Shown: one piece after another, positions 35,746-49,930 of the stretch | Position numbering within the stretch: position 1 is the first letter of the stretch | Layout: every line of letters starts with the position of its first letter | Origin: Amaranthus tricolor | Taxonomy: Eukaryota > Streptophyta > Magnoliopsida > Caryophyllales > Amaranthaceae | Reading direction: 5' to 3' | Length of the DNA: 64,000 nucleotides | Assembly (NCBI RefSeq): GCF_026212465.1 | Contig: NC_080049.1 | Span: 7,680,859-7,744,858, forward strand | Notes under the pieces: model-generated | Told to the model about the DNA's origin: nothing | Databases searched by the model: none | Seen by the model: the letters and a program-made list of their open reading frames with translations, nothing else | Program-made: the position numbers and the translations under genes

Positions 35746-36460
35746 TTTGGATCATGGCTTTTTATTTAGCTTTTCAATTGGATTTTAATTTTTAACTTGT
35801 TAGTTGGCCAAACAGCCAAAAAGAGTGTTTGGTAAATGGCTTTTAAGCCAAAATAAAAAAAAGCTACTATAATTAACTTTTTGTTGACTTTTGGCTTGTT
35901 GACTTTCCTTTTCTCTAAAAAACAGCCAACAAGCAATACCTAAATTTATCAAATATCTTCATAAACAGTCGGCTTTTTCAGCTAGCTCAAAAGTCAATGA
36001 AAACAACTAATATTTTCAGTTGGTCAAACAAGCCAATAGACAACAACTAACAACCAATTGTCATGGTATTAGTTGTTGGTTGTTAACCTTTTAATTTGGC
36101 TTGCTTGACAAGTTAAAAATATTGGTTGTTTTTGTTGGCTTTTAAGTGAGCTTTTTGGTTGTTTTTGGCTTTTGACTTGTTAGTTGGTCAAAAAACTAAA
36201 AAAATTTTGATAAATAATTATTTAGCTAGTTGAAAAGCCGACTTTTAGCCAGAATAAAAAGGCTAGATTTGTTAACTTTTTTCAATGACTTTTAGCTTGT
36301 TTGTATAATTTTCTCTAATAAACACTCATCAGCAAGTACTTAATTTTACCAAATATTTCTTTACTAATTTATTTAAAAGCCAACAAAAACAATCAATACT
36401 TTAAATTGATCAAACAAACCAAGTAAAAAATCAATATCTAACATCCATTTGCTAATGAAA
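35746..36460. mobile_element. GTTTGG-type MITE sequences, two adjacent diverged copies
   Basis: Both parts repeat TTGGCTTTTGACTTGTTAGTTGG-like words and their inverses (GCCAACAAAAACAATCAATA), as in 23393-23744. The first copy appears to start before the copia element: 33033-33041 (ATGTTTGG) joined to 35751 gives GTTTGGATCATGGC, close to GTTTGGTTCATGAC at 23400. So the copia landed in its terminal repeat. Confidence 0.55.
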
Positions 36461-37714
36461 CATCTACCTCCAATAACTTATGGACAAATATTTGGCACAA
36501 GGTAACTAATGACTCATTATGCTTCAAAAGTTTGGTTATTGTGGACAATGTTGTAATTTAGGAGCTATGATCCAATGAGTATAAGTAATGATTTATTAGC
36601 ATAAAAAGTGGATAAGTTTAAGCATAATAATTAACTTAAACTTGAGTCATAATCAGTCATTCTTTGTCTGTCTTTACTATGAAAAACAAGACTTTGAGCC
36701 TTGAGGCATCGGAGGAGCCAAATTACTAGTTTTCTAGAAGTATTTAATTCCATACAAGTATAAGGCCAGTAATCTGCATTACTAGCTAGTTGCAGGTGAT
36801 GGTGACTTGGCAACTATCTATTTAAAAGTATAAATTTATAAATAAACAATGGATAAACGTGTCAAAACTACAAGTGGTAGGGAATAATCTAATTAATAGC
36901 TACTTTGAATAATAATATATTTAAAAAATTAAATTTAAAATGAATATAATATAATATAATATAATATATTTTGACGCGTAATTTGATGATAAAATTCTAA
37001 ATTTTATGTTATATTCAGAGGTTGTTTTAGGCCCATTCAAGGTGTTCGACCGTCGAAAGAAAATAGCAACTCATATATTAACAAACTTTTTATAGTTTAT
37101 CAGCGAGCGTAGTCCAGTTGGTAATGATGACCTTGTTGTGACATTGTTGATTAAGAATTTGAAAACGATATTAAAGTTTGCAAATTAAACAATGGATAAA
37201 AGTGCAAAAAGTTATAAGTGGTAAGGAATACTCTCATTACACCTGGATTTTTTTTTTAAGAAAAAGGTCCACTATTTTTGTATGTATTCATCAAATTTTC
37301 AAATAATTAGGTAAGACATACATGATCTTTTGCAAATTTATATTTGAAATTTTATGGAGATTCGGTTGTTGATCATCAAACCAAAGTGTACTAGGAAGTA
37401 GGAAGTAGGAAGTAGGAAGTATGTGAATATAACTTGCACATAGTTGGATCTAAATAATATAATGTCTTTTTGGCTCTGGCTTATTTTAATGCTTATTATA
37501 AAATTAAATTGAATGTTTGACAAATGGCTAATAATTGATAGTTGCTAATTAATTATAGTGGCTGATTAGACAAGCTAATTTCGAACCCGTTGCTAAAAAC
37601 AACTTATTTATAACAATAAATTGTTTCAACCAGTTAATTAAATAAACATTAGCATTAGATGATTTGATCACCCAGCACTTCATTTGTATCAAAATAAGCT
37701 AAAATTGCCTAATA

Positions 37715-37717
<3 letters not shown>
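36461..37717. other. Intergenic with small repeats
   Basis: A (TATAA)n tract near 36950-36967 and a heptamer AGGAAGT repeated four times at about 37393-37420. AACAATGGATAAACGTG near 36847 and AACAATGGATAAAAGTG near 37187 are a partial direct repeat. AGTCCAGTTGGTAATGATG near 37111 is A-box-like but has no convincing B box. Confidence 0.55.

Positions 37718-37803
<86 letters not shown>
37718..37803. repeat. (TA)n microsatellite, left of a TIR element
   Basis: Over 40 TA dinucleotides ending at ATATTGGCAG. Confidence 0.95.
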
Positions 37804-39782
<1,979 letters not shown>

Positions 39783-40088
39783 TTATATATCAGCTAACTG
39801 CTGATGAGAAGGCAGGTAAGCAAGTTTAAGAAGACCTTCAAGGATTTGTTCCCTTGTATAGTGGCTTGCAATTTCAATGTGTTTGGTATGATCATGAAAG
39901 ACTGGATTTTTAGCAATACACATTGCAGATTGATTATCACAAAACAATGTCATTGGCTTTAAGCCCTTTAACCCAAGTTCATGAAGTAATCTAGTTACCC
40001 ATATAACCTCAGATGCAGCATTGAACATAGCTTTATACTCAGCTTCTGCACTAGATTTAGAGATAGTGCTCAACATTTGTTTTGGCAA
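39783..40088 (-). pseudogene. Copia RNase H fragment, minus strand
   Basis: MLSTISKSSAEAEYKAMFNA, then LLHELGLKGLKPMTLFCDNQ, NPVFHDHTKHIEIASHYTRE and SHQQLADI. This is the copia RNase H from its start to just before LTK, where it stops abruptly at 39783. No LTR or other pol part accompanies it on this strand. It abuts, head to head, the gypsy fragment that starts at about 40090. Confidence 0.88.
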
Positions 40089-40089
40089 A

Positions 40090-41339
40090 GGATGTTAGGA
40101 ATAGTAGGAAGACACATACTTAAGTGTGAAACCTGCATAAAGGCTAAGCTAACATTTCACAAAGGAGAGTACATGCCTTTACCTGTTCCTGAAAGGCCAT
40201 GGGAATATGTGAGTATGGATTTCATAGTTGCACTACCTAGGACATAAAAGGGCAAGGATGCAGTTATGGTAGTAGTAGACAGATTTTCTAAGATGGAACA
40301 CTTCATTGCTTGCACAAAGACTAGTGATGCTAAACATACATCACATCTATACTTCACAAAAATAGTTAGGTTCCATGGGTATCCTATAAGCATAGTAAGT
40401 AACAAAGATGCGAGATTTTTGAGTACATTCTAGGGAACACTGTGGAAGTTATTGGGAACCAAGTTACTTTTCAGCACTGCATACCATCGTCAAACAGATA
40501 GACAGACTGAGGTCATAAATAGGACACTAGGGGTAATTCTAAGGACTTTAGTTTAAAAGAGCACCAGGGATTGGGATGAGAAGCTTAGCCAAGCTGAATT
40601 TGCATACAATAGGAGCCAAAGATCAACTACCAAAAGGTCCCCTTTTGAATGTGTTTATGGAATTAACCCTCTATTATCTGTATCTTTAGTAAGTTTGCCA
40701 AAACAGGAAGGTTCACAGTGAGATGCTAAGAAGCAGGTTGAAGAAAGGCCGAAAATACATCAACAAGTCCAACAGAATATAATCAAAGCCAATGCCAAAT
40801 ACAAGCAAAAAACTGACAAAGGCTTCAAGAAGAGCAGACATTTTCAGAATGGAGATATAGTTTGGGTATACCTCAGGAAAGACAGATTTCCTAAGAGAAG
40901 AAGAAACAAACTTATGCCTATAGCAGATGGACCTTTCAAGATAATAGCCAAACAAGGGGATAATGCCTATACATTGGAGCTACCACCAGAAATGGGAGTA
41001 GCAGCAACGTTTAATATTGGATACTTGGTACCTTACACTCCAGGCATAGAATTGAGGGCAATTCCTTTTCCAGAGGGAGGAGTTGAACCAAGTTCAAGGA
41101 GTCAAGAGGACCCTTTCGGAGATGACAAACCAAAACTCAATCAAAGTAAAAACATAGGTCAAGATGCTATCATTGACTTAGTAACCTCAAGAACATTAAG
41201 ATCTTGTTTGACAACATGGGAACCTACACACTACCTGGCAAGGAGTGGATTAAGCATGGCACAACTGAATCAAGAAGAACACACAACTTTTCATGTACCT
41301 AGCACAAAAGGGCCACGTAGCAGCCTACATTTGATCTAA
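40090..41339 (+). pseudogene. Ty3/gypsy integrase and pol C-terminus remnant
   Basis: From about 40110 the plus strand reads [84 protein letters not shown] and AEFAYNRSQRSTTKRSPFE, then ADGPFKIIAKQGDNAYTLEL and ATFNIGYLVPYT. This is the integrase core with the three acidic positions (D of MDFI, D of NKDARF, E of TEVINR) and its C-terminal domain. In-frame stops at several places (after ALPRT, in STF, before KSTRD) show that it is dead. RT, RNase H and the integrase zinc site are missing. A chromovirus-type origin is possible; no chromodomain is recognised. Confidence 0.85.
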
Positions 41340-41815
41340 GGCTGTTTAACTTATTTGAGGCATAATATTACTGAGGTGGCAGCAGTTAAGCAAATGTTTG
41401 TGTTACCTTCAGTCAGTGTATTAGTTAAGTGTTTTCTTTTTTTAGTTTTATAACGGTTGTAACAGATGGCCTTATCACCAGCTGAGTAGGTCTCCGTTTC
41501 CCTCCCCTTTTCTTGTTTTCAAAAGGCTATATATACACTAGTCTTTCATTGTAAAAACAGATTTCAGTTTTCTTAATAACAAAGAGGTATTCATTTCAGT
41601 GTGTGCCTAGGATTGGGCTTTCAATCCTATCTTGATCAGTTCTTGTGAGTGAAGCAAGTTTTGAATAAGAGTGATATTATTCAATTGGGTAGTGCATTCC
41701 ATAATTGAAGAATTCAGAGGAGACAAACAAGGGTGAGTGAAGCCTAGTTTTCCTTCTCAAGATCTATCTTGATCATATCTGAAGTAAGAAACCAAGGGCC
41801 TACAAATTTTCCTGC
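41340..41815 (+). repeat. Gypsy 3' UTR and LTR-like block
   Basis: Follows the integrase remnant. Contains a TATA-like GGCTATATATACAC near 41526, a termination-like TAATAACAAAGAGG and the transcript-end style of an LTR. No second copy exists in the window, so the ends cannot be set. Confidence 0.4.
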
Positions 41816-41861
41816 CTTTTACATCCAATAAATTGGTCTACCTAGACCCATAATTGGATCA

Positions 41862-42545
41862 ATAATTATGATTCTAATTGTTATTTTCTTAATTTTAATT
41901 CTATTCTCTTGCCACATGTCAATTTTGCTAGGCTAATTTTTAGGCTTTTAAATATTAACTTTCCTATTTTATTTCCTAAAAATTTGGAAAAGTTCATAAT
42001 CATGGGATTAAGGGTGATTTTATTTAATAAAATAAATATTTTAATTAAAAACCTAAAATTAACTTTTCTATTTTATTTCCTAAAAATTAAGGAAAAGTGA
42101 TAATCATGATGATTTTATTTAATTATAGAAAGTTGATAATCATAACTTTTGAATAATTAAAAGCTTAGAAATTTTAAATTCTAATTGCCACAAGTATTTT
42201 AATTAAAAACCTAAAATTAACTTTTCTATTTTATTTCGTAAAAATTTAGGAAAGTTGATAATCATGGGATTAAGGGTGAATTTATTCAATTATGTCAAGT
42301 GACTTGATGTTATTTTAATTAAAAACCTAAAATTAACTTTTCTATTTTATTTCCCAAAAATTTGAAAAAGTTGATAATCATGGGATTAAGGGTGATTTTA
42401 TTCCATTTATAGAAATTTGAATTTGATAAACGTAGCTTTTTAATAATTAAAAGCCTAAAAACTAGCCTTGCAAAATTGACGTGGCCCAAGAAAATAGCAA
42501 TTAAAATTGGAACAAAAAAATTGCAATTAGCCTCATAATTGTTCG
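41862..42545. mobile_element. Inverted-repeat element with four internal direct repeats
   Basis: The left end (AATTATGATTCTAATTG ... CCACATGTCAATTTTGCTAG ... TTTTTAGGCTTTTAA) is mirrored at 42440-42545 (TTAAAAGCCTAAAAACTAGC, then GACGTGGCCC). Arms are over 100 bp. Between them, CTATTTTATTTCCTAAAAAT followed by GATAATCATGGGATTAAGGG-like sequence occurs four times (near 41962, 42069, 42225 and 42342). No coding capacity. Confidence 0.65.
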
Positions 42546-42677
42546 TTGCTGATAACAGGGAACTAAATAGCTTGGTAAAGAAGTTTAAAATCTTTGTTCG
42601 CTATTACTAACAGCGAACAAAGACTTTAATTTTTTTTGACCAAGCTTCTTTGTTCGTTGTAGTAACAGCGAACAGCC
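42538..42677. repeat. Nested palindrome built on TTTGTTCGCT
   Basis: The centre (42592-42622) is a perfect 11-bp-arm hairpin, CTTTGTTCGCT / AGCGAACAAAG with a 9-base loop. Around it CTTGGTAAAG pairs with GACCAAG, and each outer arm holds its own GTTCGTTG / AACAGCGAAC hairpin. The whole is about 140 bp. Confidence 0.75.
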
Positions 42678-42849
42678 CCGAATTTGTACTCTTGGCAAAA
42701 GTGCTTTTTTTGGGAATTAAGTTTAGAAGTTGCTTATTTTTTTAATTTTTTTATATTAATTTGCTTATTTTTTTAAAATTTTCCCTCCTATTTAGCTCCT
42801 GACTAGACTTATCCAATGAGGCGAATTATACAGGTCGAGCTGAGCTCTC

Positions 42850-43720
42850 CTAAATGTTAAAGCAAGTGCCAACAATCTTAATGATGACGTTAACTTTAGA
42901 AATACATCGAACATGCTTTATCATGTACTTTGAAGAGGGTCGATAAAGATGTGCCGTATGTTGATGGTTTAAGGTTTAGAACGATCAATGAGGTGATTAA
43001 CGTGGGACAAATGAAGCTTCACTAAAGGTGGAACTATGCCTTGAACGAGTCAAGGCATGGGAAGCATGTTGCTTGAACAAGGTAACATGAATTCGGTGAA
43101 CAGAATGCAGCAGAAGGCGCCGCTCGTTCAAGCAAAAGACATGCTTGTTCAAGCGGGATGGGAAGTTCCTGTCAGAAGCTACAGGTGAGTGTGTGCTCGT
43201 TCGAACAGTGGTTTGCTCGTCCGAGTGAGCTTCCTCGGATTCCTTCTGTCAGTTTCTGGTTTGTGTGAGGCATTGAAAGGATGGTTTAACTCTTGTTTTA
43301 TGCTTGTTTATTGAGTTGTTTATTGTCATACTTAATTAGTATGTTAATTGGGGTGTTACATGTGAGTTTATGGTGATTAATGTGTGACTCTATGAATGAT
43401 TCTTTCCCTCCTCTATAAAAGGAAGTATCTTTGATAGAGTAAAGATCACCACAAAAACACTTTGAGAAAAAGCTATTACTTTAATTGAAACTTGAGAGTG
43501 TTCATCATTGTTTTAACAATTTGTGATATTGACAGGATTGTTCTCAAGATAAAGAAGGTTTATTATACTTGTATTGTTGAGTCATTTATAATAAAACTAC
43601 ATTTGAGGAGCAGGTATCCAAGATACCTCAATAAACACTTGTGTTCATCTTTTGTATTATATTTTTCATTTGTTTTTCATTATTGCCTCTTTTAAAGCTT
43701 TCATTTCACTAAATATAAAA
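42850..43720 (+). repeat. LTR-like sequence (candidate copia LTR)
   Basis: Has TGTTAAAGCAAGTGCC near 42856 and TATA-like CTATAAAAGG at about 43412. A leader-like region and a GCTCGTTCAAGC word repeated in several variants (near 43110, 43140 and 43197) accompany these. No coding and no second copy are present, so this is a texture-based guess. Confidence 0.3.
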
Positions 43721-45413
43721 GGGGCTTTAACGGGTCAGATCCATTCAACCCGGCTTGACTTGTTTTAATGTAATTGAACATCATCGAACAAATAAGGGGC
43801 AATCAAGGCTGTAATGTCTCGGCATTCTGATGAGTCTGATGCCTTTATTGAATTACCAAGATCTACTTAGATTTTTAGTTATCTTTTCCATCACTGTTTA
43901 ATGGTTTTTCATATTTTTCTATGCCAATTGGATTATAATATTAGTACTAATAAACATGCACTGTTATTTAACTTACCTCCATACACCACTGATAAGAAAA
44001 TGTTAAAAAGTCAAGAGTTATGATGTTGTCTCTGTTGAAAAGCAAATACTATTTCTTTTAGGTTAGGTCGTAAGTTCGATTTTCACCTAGTGTTTTCTCT
44101 CTTCTTACCTGTAATCTGAACAAAAATAAAGAAGAAATGTTTAAAGTCCTTAAATCAACTTTCCGCATGCTGCACTATCTTCTGCAGACAATTGAAAATT
44201 CGCTTTTTATTTATCGTCATCTTTTTTATTATATCCATAAAATTTCAATTTTTTCATTTCGGAGTAAAGCTTTGATTTTTCTGAATTACTCAACCTCAAT
44301 GCTTGTTCAACGTAAATGCAATTTATGTGAATTTTTGTGCGTAAATATTATAGACACAATTCTAAATTATTTATCGATTAATTTTTAATAAATTTGTAAA
44401 ATAAATAAATAAATAATTTTTAAAATAATGGCTTAATCACACAAAATATGCAACTGTACTTAGGTGCATTTTCTACCTTCTCAAGGAAATTTGTTACATG
44501 ACCAAAATAAATAAGAAGACAAACCCTGACGCAAAGCTGATTTACCATATTTTATTCAGAATTATTAGTATATTATTTTTACGTTGATCATAAAAGGCTT
44601 GTTGCGAACAAGTGTTAGGTTAGTAGTAAAATACAATGCTAAAAAAAGGTCATGAGACAGAAGCTTTGATTAGGGTTTGTGGCATCAATTCCAATAATCC
44701 AAATATTCCATAACAATCCAATACAATTTTATGAAATATATGTGTTGCTCCAAATGATATAATCTAACCCTCAATCAATGTCCCAATAAATAATATATGC
44801 AAATAATATTCTAAAAAAAATAATAACAAATATTATACATAAAAAAACATATAAAAAAAAAAACTAATTTCTATCTCAATCTCATTTTATGAAGTTATTG
44901 TTATCGATGAATTGCGACCATATTTTTCGTACCTTCATAATATTTGGAATATTAGGATTAAATACTCAAAATAACTACAAAGCACAACCATCATAAAACA
45001 TCCTTTAGAAACATATGAGTAAACGAAAGTGAATAAGATTACACAAAATAGAAGAGAGTGAAAATAAATTAGAATATCGAGCACAACCAATAAATAAAGT
45101 ATACACCCATGAAAAGGAAATAAAACACAATATTTCTCATACCCACAAAAAATTAAACAAGATTATACTTGATACAAGACAAAAAGTGAAAATAAATTTA
45201 AATTTAGAGTGTACCACAAAAATTTTTTTGTGTTAGAAATCACCAAGAATAAGAATGAGTGTTTTTACAACTTGTCGAAAAATAAAATTAAATAAGACTG
45301 TTAAAACCTATATAGAAATTGTAATCATGGAATTGTAGAGTACTTCTATCAACTTATACATCCCCTAATACCTAATTGTATACCTAAATTCTTATTGATA
45401 TACCCCAAATACC
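43721..45413. other. Intergenic, little recognised
   Basis: GGTCGTAAGTTCGATTTTCACC near 44065 is B-box-like, as in tRNA-derived SINEs, but no A box at the right spacing is convincing. Frames at 43492-43695 and 44137-44388 are unsupported. Confidence 0.5.
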
Positions 45414-45906
45414 TTTTTTTTTTTGAAAATTCCACGTGGTAATCATGAAGTTTTGGGTTTTCCACGTGGTAACCAAATCATTTTAAAAATTCATGCGGTA
45501 ACTCTGAAGTTTACCAAATTGTTCCTCCGTGACCTCTTTGCAAAAAAAATGTTAGCAAACATTAATTCGAAGCTTTAAGACTGTTGTACGCTTATTTATA
45601 CGACTCACCATTTCAAATTCTATCACCTTCAACATTTTCCCCCAAAACATAAACTCTAACTCTACCATCTTTGGAATTTGGGGAAAAAATATATAATTTG
45701 GATAAAAGATCGTAGAGTTGAAGTTTAAGTTTTGGAGAAAAAGGTTGAAACTGATGGCATTTGAAATGATGAGTCCTATAAATAGGCGTACAACAACCTC
45801 AAAACTGCAAATTTTATGTTTGCTAACGTTTTTGTGTGCAAAAAGGTCATGGTGGAGCAATTTGGTAAACCTTAGGGTTAATGTATGGATTTTTTAAAAG
45901 TCTTAG

Positions 45907-47516
45907 TAGGGGTGTCAAACAGGTCGGGTTGGGTCGTTTTCAGGTTCGGGTCATATATAAATGGGTCAATAGACCCTTGACCTGAACCTGACCCATTTAA
46001 TTAAATGGGTCAAAAATTGAAACCCCGACCTGATCTGTTGCAGGTCGGGTCAACCTGCTAATGACCCATTTAACCTGCTTTTTTTTTCAGGTCATTGAAC
46101 CCATATATTTCAGGTCATTTGACCCATTTGACCCAAAAATTACAATATTACAAAATTACAATATAAAAACTAATTTATGGCTAACACTGTAAAACATTAC
46201 AAGCTTCATCCATTAATGGAACACAGTATAACATACTTTCATCCATTAATGGAGTTGAAAATCGAACACAGTACAAGTTTGAATTGAAGATCAGGAAGAT
46301 TGAACTGAAAAATCAGAAAAATCGAACACAATCCAAATTAGAAAAAATCGATCAAAAAAAAATCAGAAAAATGGGAAACAAAGAAATAAATCGATAATTC
46401 TTACCTTGGTGCCGCCACAGAGAAGAGGAAGGAGAAGGTGCACTCCGAAGTCGCACAGAGAAGCAGCAAGCAGGAGTAAAAATGAAGCAGGATTAAAAGA
46501 ATCTTGCAAAACATAAAGAAAAATGGAGTAAACATAACACAAACTGAAAAATCGAAAAAATCAAAAAAATCGATAAAAATGAAACAGAAAAATGAAATAA
46601 AAAACAAGATGCAAATTACCAGTTTAGTAAAAATAAAACCCCAACAAATTCGAAAAAATCGAACCCTAAATAACACAAACACGAACCAAATTATTATGAA
46701 GAATTAAAGAGAGAAAATCAGTTCCAGCAATCAGCAATGAACATCAAAATCAAACACAAAAAAAATCGAACACAATCCAAATCTAAAAAAATAAAATCGA
46801 TAAAAAAAAAAAAAGAAAAATCGGACTTACCTTGGTACCGCAGAGAAGATGAAGGAGAAGAGAAGAAGCTGTCGCAGAGAAGAAGAGGAGAAGGTCTGAA
46901 TCGCACAAAAGAGAGAAGAGGAACTGAGGAAGTGACGAACTGGAGGCGCAAATCGGCAAAGGCAAAAATCAAAAAAATCGAACACAATCCAAATCAGAAA
47001 AAATCGATCAAAAAAAATCAGAAAAATGAGAAAACAAAGAAATAATTCTTACCTTGGTGCCACAGAGAAGAGGAAGGAGAAGGCGCACAGTCACACTGAG
47101 AAGAAGCTGCCGCAGATCGAAGAGGAAGGAGAAAGGTGAAGGCGCACAGAGATTGGAGTGGAGAGGAATTGAGGAAGACGATTATGATTATTTTAGGTTT
47201 TTAGGGTTTATGATACACTTGGGCTTGGCTGGCACTTATCCAGTTTCAAACTTTTAAAAAAAATTTCAATGGGTTGATAAATGGGTTAAATATGGGTCGA
47301 CCTGACCTGATTGACCCATTTAATAAATGGGTTAAACATGTTTTTTTCGGGTTCAAATATTCAACCTGAACCTAACCCATTAAATAAACAGATCAGGTCG
47401 GGTTGACCCATTTAATTAAATGGGTCAAAAATCTAAACCCAAACCCGATAATTTCGGGTCGGTTTCAGATCAGGTTAGCAGGTCGGGTTAGCTTTTGCCA
47501 GCCCTAAGTCTTAGCT
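45907..47516. mobile_element. Non-autonomous hAT element
   Basis: Begins TAGGGGTGTCAAACAGGTC; the reverse complement of its right end reads TAGGGCTGGCAAAAGCTAAC. It is flanked by an exact 8-bp duplication AGTCTTAG (45899-45906 and 47517-47524). The subterminal regions are dense in GACCCATTT/AAATGGGTC and CAGGTCGGGTT words in both orientations. At 1,610 bp it has no transposase. The short frames at 46401-47045 lie in A-rich repeats. Confidence 0.9.
46310..47105. repeat. Internal repeats of the hAT element
   Basis: AAAATCGAACACAATCCAAA occurs near 46318, 46765 and 46978. Each is followed within about 80 bp by CTTACCTTGGTRCCG(C)CAGAG and a GAAGGAGAAG-rich stretch. Three diverged copies. Confidence 0.75.
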
Positions 47517-47580
47517 ACAACGTGAAAAATCCAAAACCTCAGGGTTACTATATGAAATTTCCTTTTTTTAGTGGTAGTAT

Positions 47581-49795
47581 ACCCAAAATACTTGATATAA
47601 TTGTCCATTAATTAGCATTTTTTTAATAAATTAATTTTTGTGGTATACCCTAAGAAGTGTTTGGCATGTGGGAATGAGACTTTGTGAGATTTTATATGAG
47701 ACTTTTAAAATGAGACTTTGATGATAAAAAGTCTCATCTCGTGTTTGTAATGTTAAATGAGACTTTATATGTGGAAAGAGTTCGTTTGAAAAAAAGTAGA
47801 AGAAAGACAAAAAAAACGAATATCTCACCCTCAATTACCACCCTCCCCCAAAACATTTATCATAAAAAATTTTTTATTTTTAATCCTATTCATTATTTTC
47901 ATTTCCTTCAAACAAACAAAAATTTAGACTTTATTTTAAAATAAAGTCTCATTCCGTCCTTCAAATTTATCGTACCCCAAATCTCTTAAAAAGAGGGTAA
48001 AACAGTATGTAAACAGGGTTTTGACCGTTCCCCATCTCTACTTCTTACCTGGGTGTATAATCCTTCGTCAGTCCGTCGTTACACCCTCTTTTCTGTATCC
48101 TGAGTTGTCGTCTATTATCGGCTCGTTGAAGCAGGTATATTTGCCCCCTTTTTGAATTTTAGTTATCTGATTATTGATGTATGAGCCATTGAAATGCAAA
48201 TCAAGTGTAACTCTTACCAGATACATGATTTTATTGAGACCTTGAAGAGTAATTTTTCAGGATTTGGGTAAATATAATTTCGAATCTGGAAGATTACTGG
48301 ATTACTGAAAATAGTGTTGTATGGTATCAATATAGCATAACTGAAACGAAAATGAATCATTTGAAGTTAAGAGTTGAATCCGAATCCAAATCCAAATCCA
48401 AATATATGAAATTGGAACAATATATTAGATGAAGTATATTTTTTTGATTACAGGGTTGATTGGGGAAGGGATGGCTATATGAGAATCGAACTAGGACCTT
48501 GCCAAGAAACAGAGGCGTATGTACATTAAATAAACGATCCATTGTGTTTTTGACTAGAAAGTGGAAATGCGACATTAATATTAAATGACATTTTGTAGAC
48601 AGTTAACACATTCAGCCTCCAATTATCATTGACTTAAACTCCTTCCGTCCTCCGCCTTGTGTTGTCTGCAGCCGTCGCTCAGTCACCATCAACTGTCTGC
48701 CGCCTAATTCGACAACCACTTGTTGCCGCTGCCTGTGTATACATGTATGTGTCTACATTTTACTTTGTTTTCTTTTTCCAAAAAAAGGTTTTGAATTAGT
48801 GCAATTGTTATAAAATTGTTTGAATGTTAATTGTTAAATATTGTTAATTCATGATTGATGTAGCCCATTAACATTTGCTAATCATATTAGGGTTTCGGCT
48901 TAATTTGGTAAAGTTTTAAATTTAGGGTTCATTGATGAAATGTTGGAATTTGTTGGAGTTTCAATTGATCAGTTATGTGATTCTACAATTGTCCATTAAC
49001 GTTTTTGTTTGAATTTGTATGAATTTAATTGAATTTTTTTGGAATAAGTTTGGAGTTATCAATTTAGGGTTTTTCATTTTGGCTATACATTGATGGATGT
49101 AATTTTTTGAATATCATCGACATCATATGATTTTATTCAAGATTAGTTCCTGCCCCGATAGGTGACTTGCTCTCTTATATTTGTTCAAAACACATTTGAC
49201 AATTGACCTTGTAACCGCCCGTTAATTACCCCTATTTATAACCCTTCAAGATAGGGTTCTTGAACATATAGGCCTCGCTTGGATAGGAATTAACAGGGGT
49301 AAAAAGTACTTGGGATGTCATGTATTAGATAGGTTCTTGTATAATATTTTCTTTTCTTAATTATATTTATTGATGTATTATTCAATAATTTGTCTAATTA
49401 TGTTGTAAGATAACATGTGAAAATTCACATACACTAATATGTTTTTGCAATGAAAGACATTAGGTTTGATAAAAATACATTATATAAATTCTTTAATTAT
49501 TTATATTATGTGTCTCCCTATTAATATATTATATACTCTACTAATATAAATAATTGAAGAATTGAAGAAGTTAAAAAATATGAATAAATTTACATTCAAA
49601 GCATTGTTTACATTAGAAAGTTTTAATTTATAATATCATTGAAAATTGATTATATTAATATATATTACATAATTTTTCTAGGCTTATTTATGAATGAAAT
49701 ATCTCAAGAATGATATGTCATATTAGTACACAATAATCATCTTATGTAGCAAGTTAATTTCAGATTCAAATTTAGTAATAAGTGAATTGGAGGGA
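47581..49795. other. Intergenic upstream of the PPR gene
   Basis: The 48020-48135 stretch (CTTCTTACCTGGGTG ... CGTTGAAGCAG|GTATAT) has leader-exon texture with a possible donor, and a pyrimidine-rich stretch lies at 48640-48735. Neither can be tied to a gene. Five GAGACTTT words occur near 47670-47770. Confidence 0.4.
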
Positions 49796-49814
49796 AAATT
49801 TCTATAATTTTATT

Positions 49815-49930
49815 AGGATATAAAGTGATCATTAACTGCTAGTGATCACTTTAATGTTATTGTTGATCACTTTAAGATTGTAACTTGTAACTGAACACTT
49901 CAAGGTTATAAGTGATTACTTTAAGACTGT
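49815..49930. repeat. Degenerate tandem repeats of a GTGATCACTTTAAG word
   Basis: TGATCACTTTAATG, TGATCACTTTAAGA, TGAACACTTCAAGG and TGATTACTTTAAGA follow one another at about 25-bp steps, each with a TTGTAA-like tail. Confidence 0.7.

Larger units (their letters stand above)
45414..47580. mobile_element. Foldback MITE interrupted by a hAT element
   Basis: Without the hAT insertion (45907-47516 plus one AGTCTTAG copy), the rest is one imperfect palindrome of about 550 bp. The left arm (CCACGTGGTAATCATGAAG, GTTTACCAAATTG, TTGTACGCTTATTTATACGA, CCATTTCAAAT) is mirrored by the right arm (ATTTGAAATGATGAGTCC, TATAAATAGGCGTACAACAA, CAATTTGGTAAACC, CTACAACGTG). The superfamily is unknown. Confidence 0.75.

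Noticed and set aside
37085..37200. tRNA-derived SINE suggested by AGTCCAGTTGGTAATG
   Set aside because: The downstream B-box candidate is poor and no 3' tail or duplication could be paired.
46401..47045. Lys-rich and Phe-rich frames in the hAT interior as a possible transposase
   Set aside because: They are translations of A-rich direct repeats and lack the hAT dimerisation or catalytic motifs.
47640..48000. MITE suggested by GTGTTTGGCATG and repeated GAGACTTT words
   Set aside because: The two ends do not pair convincingly.
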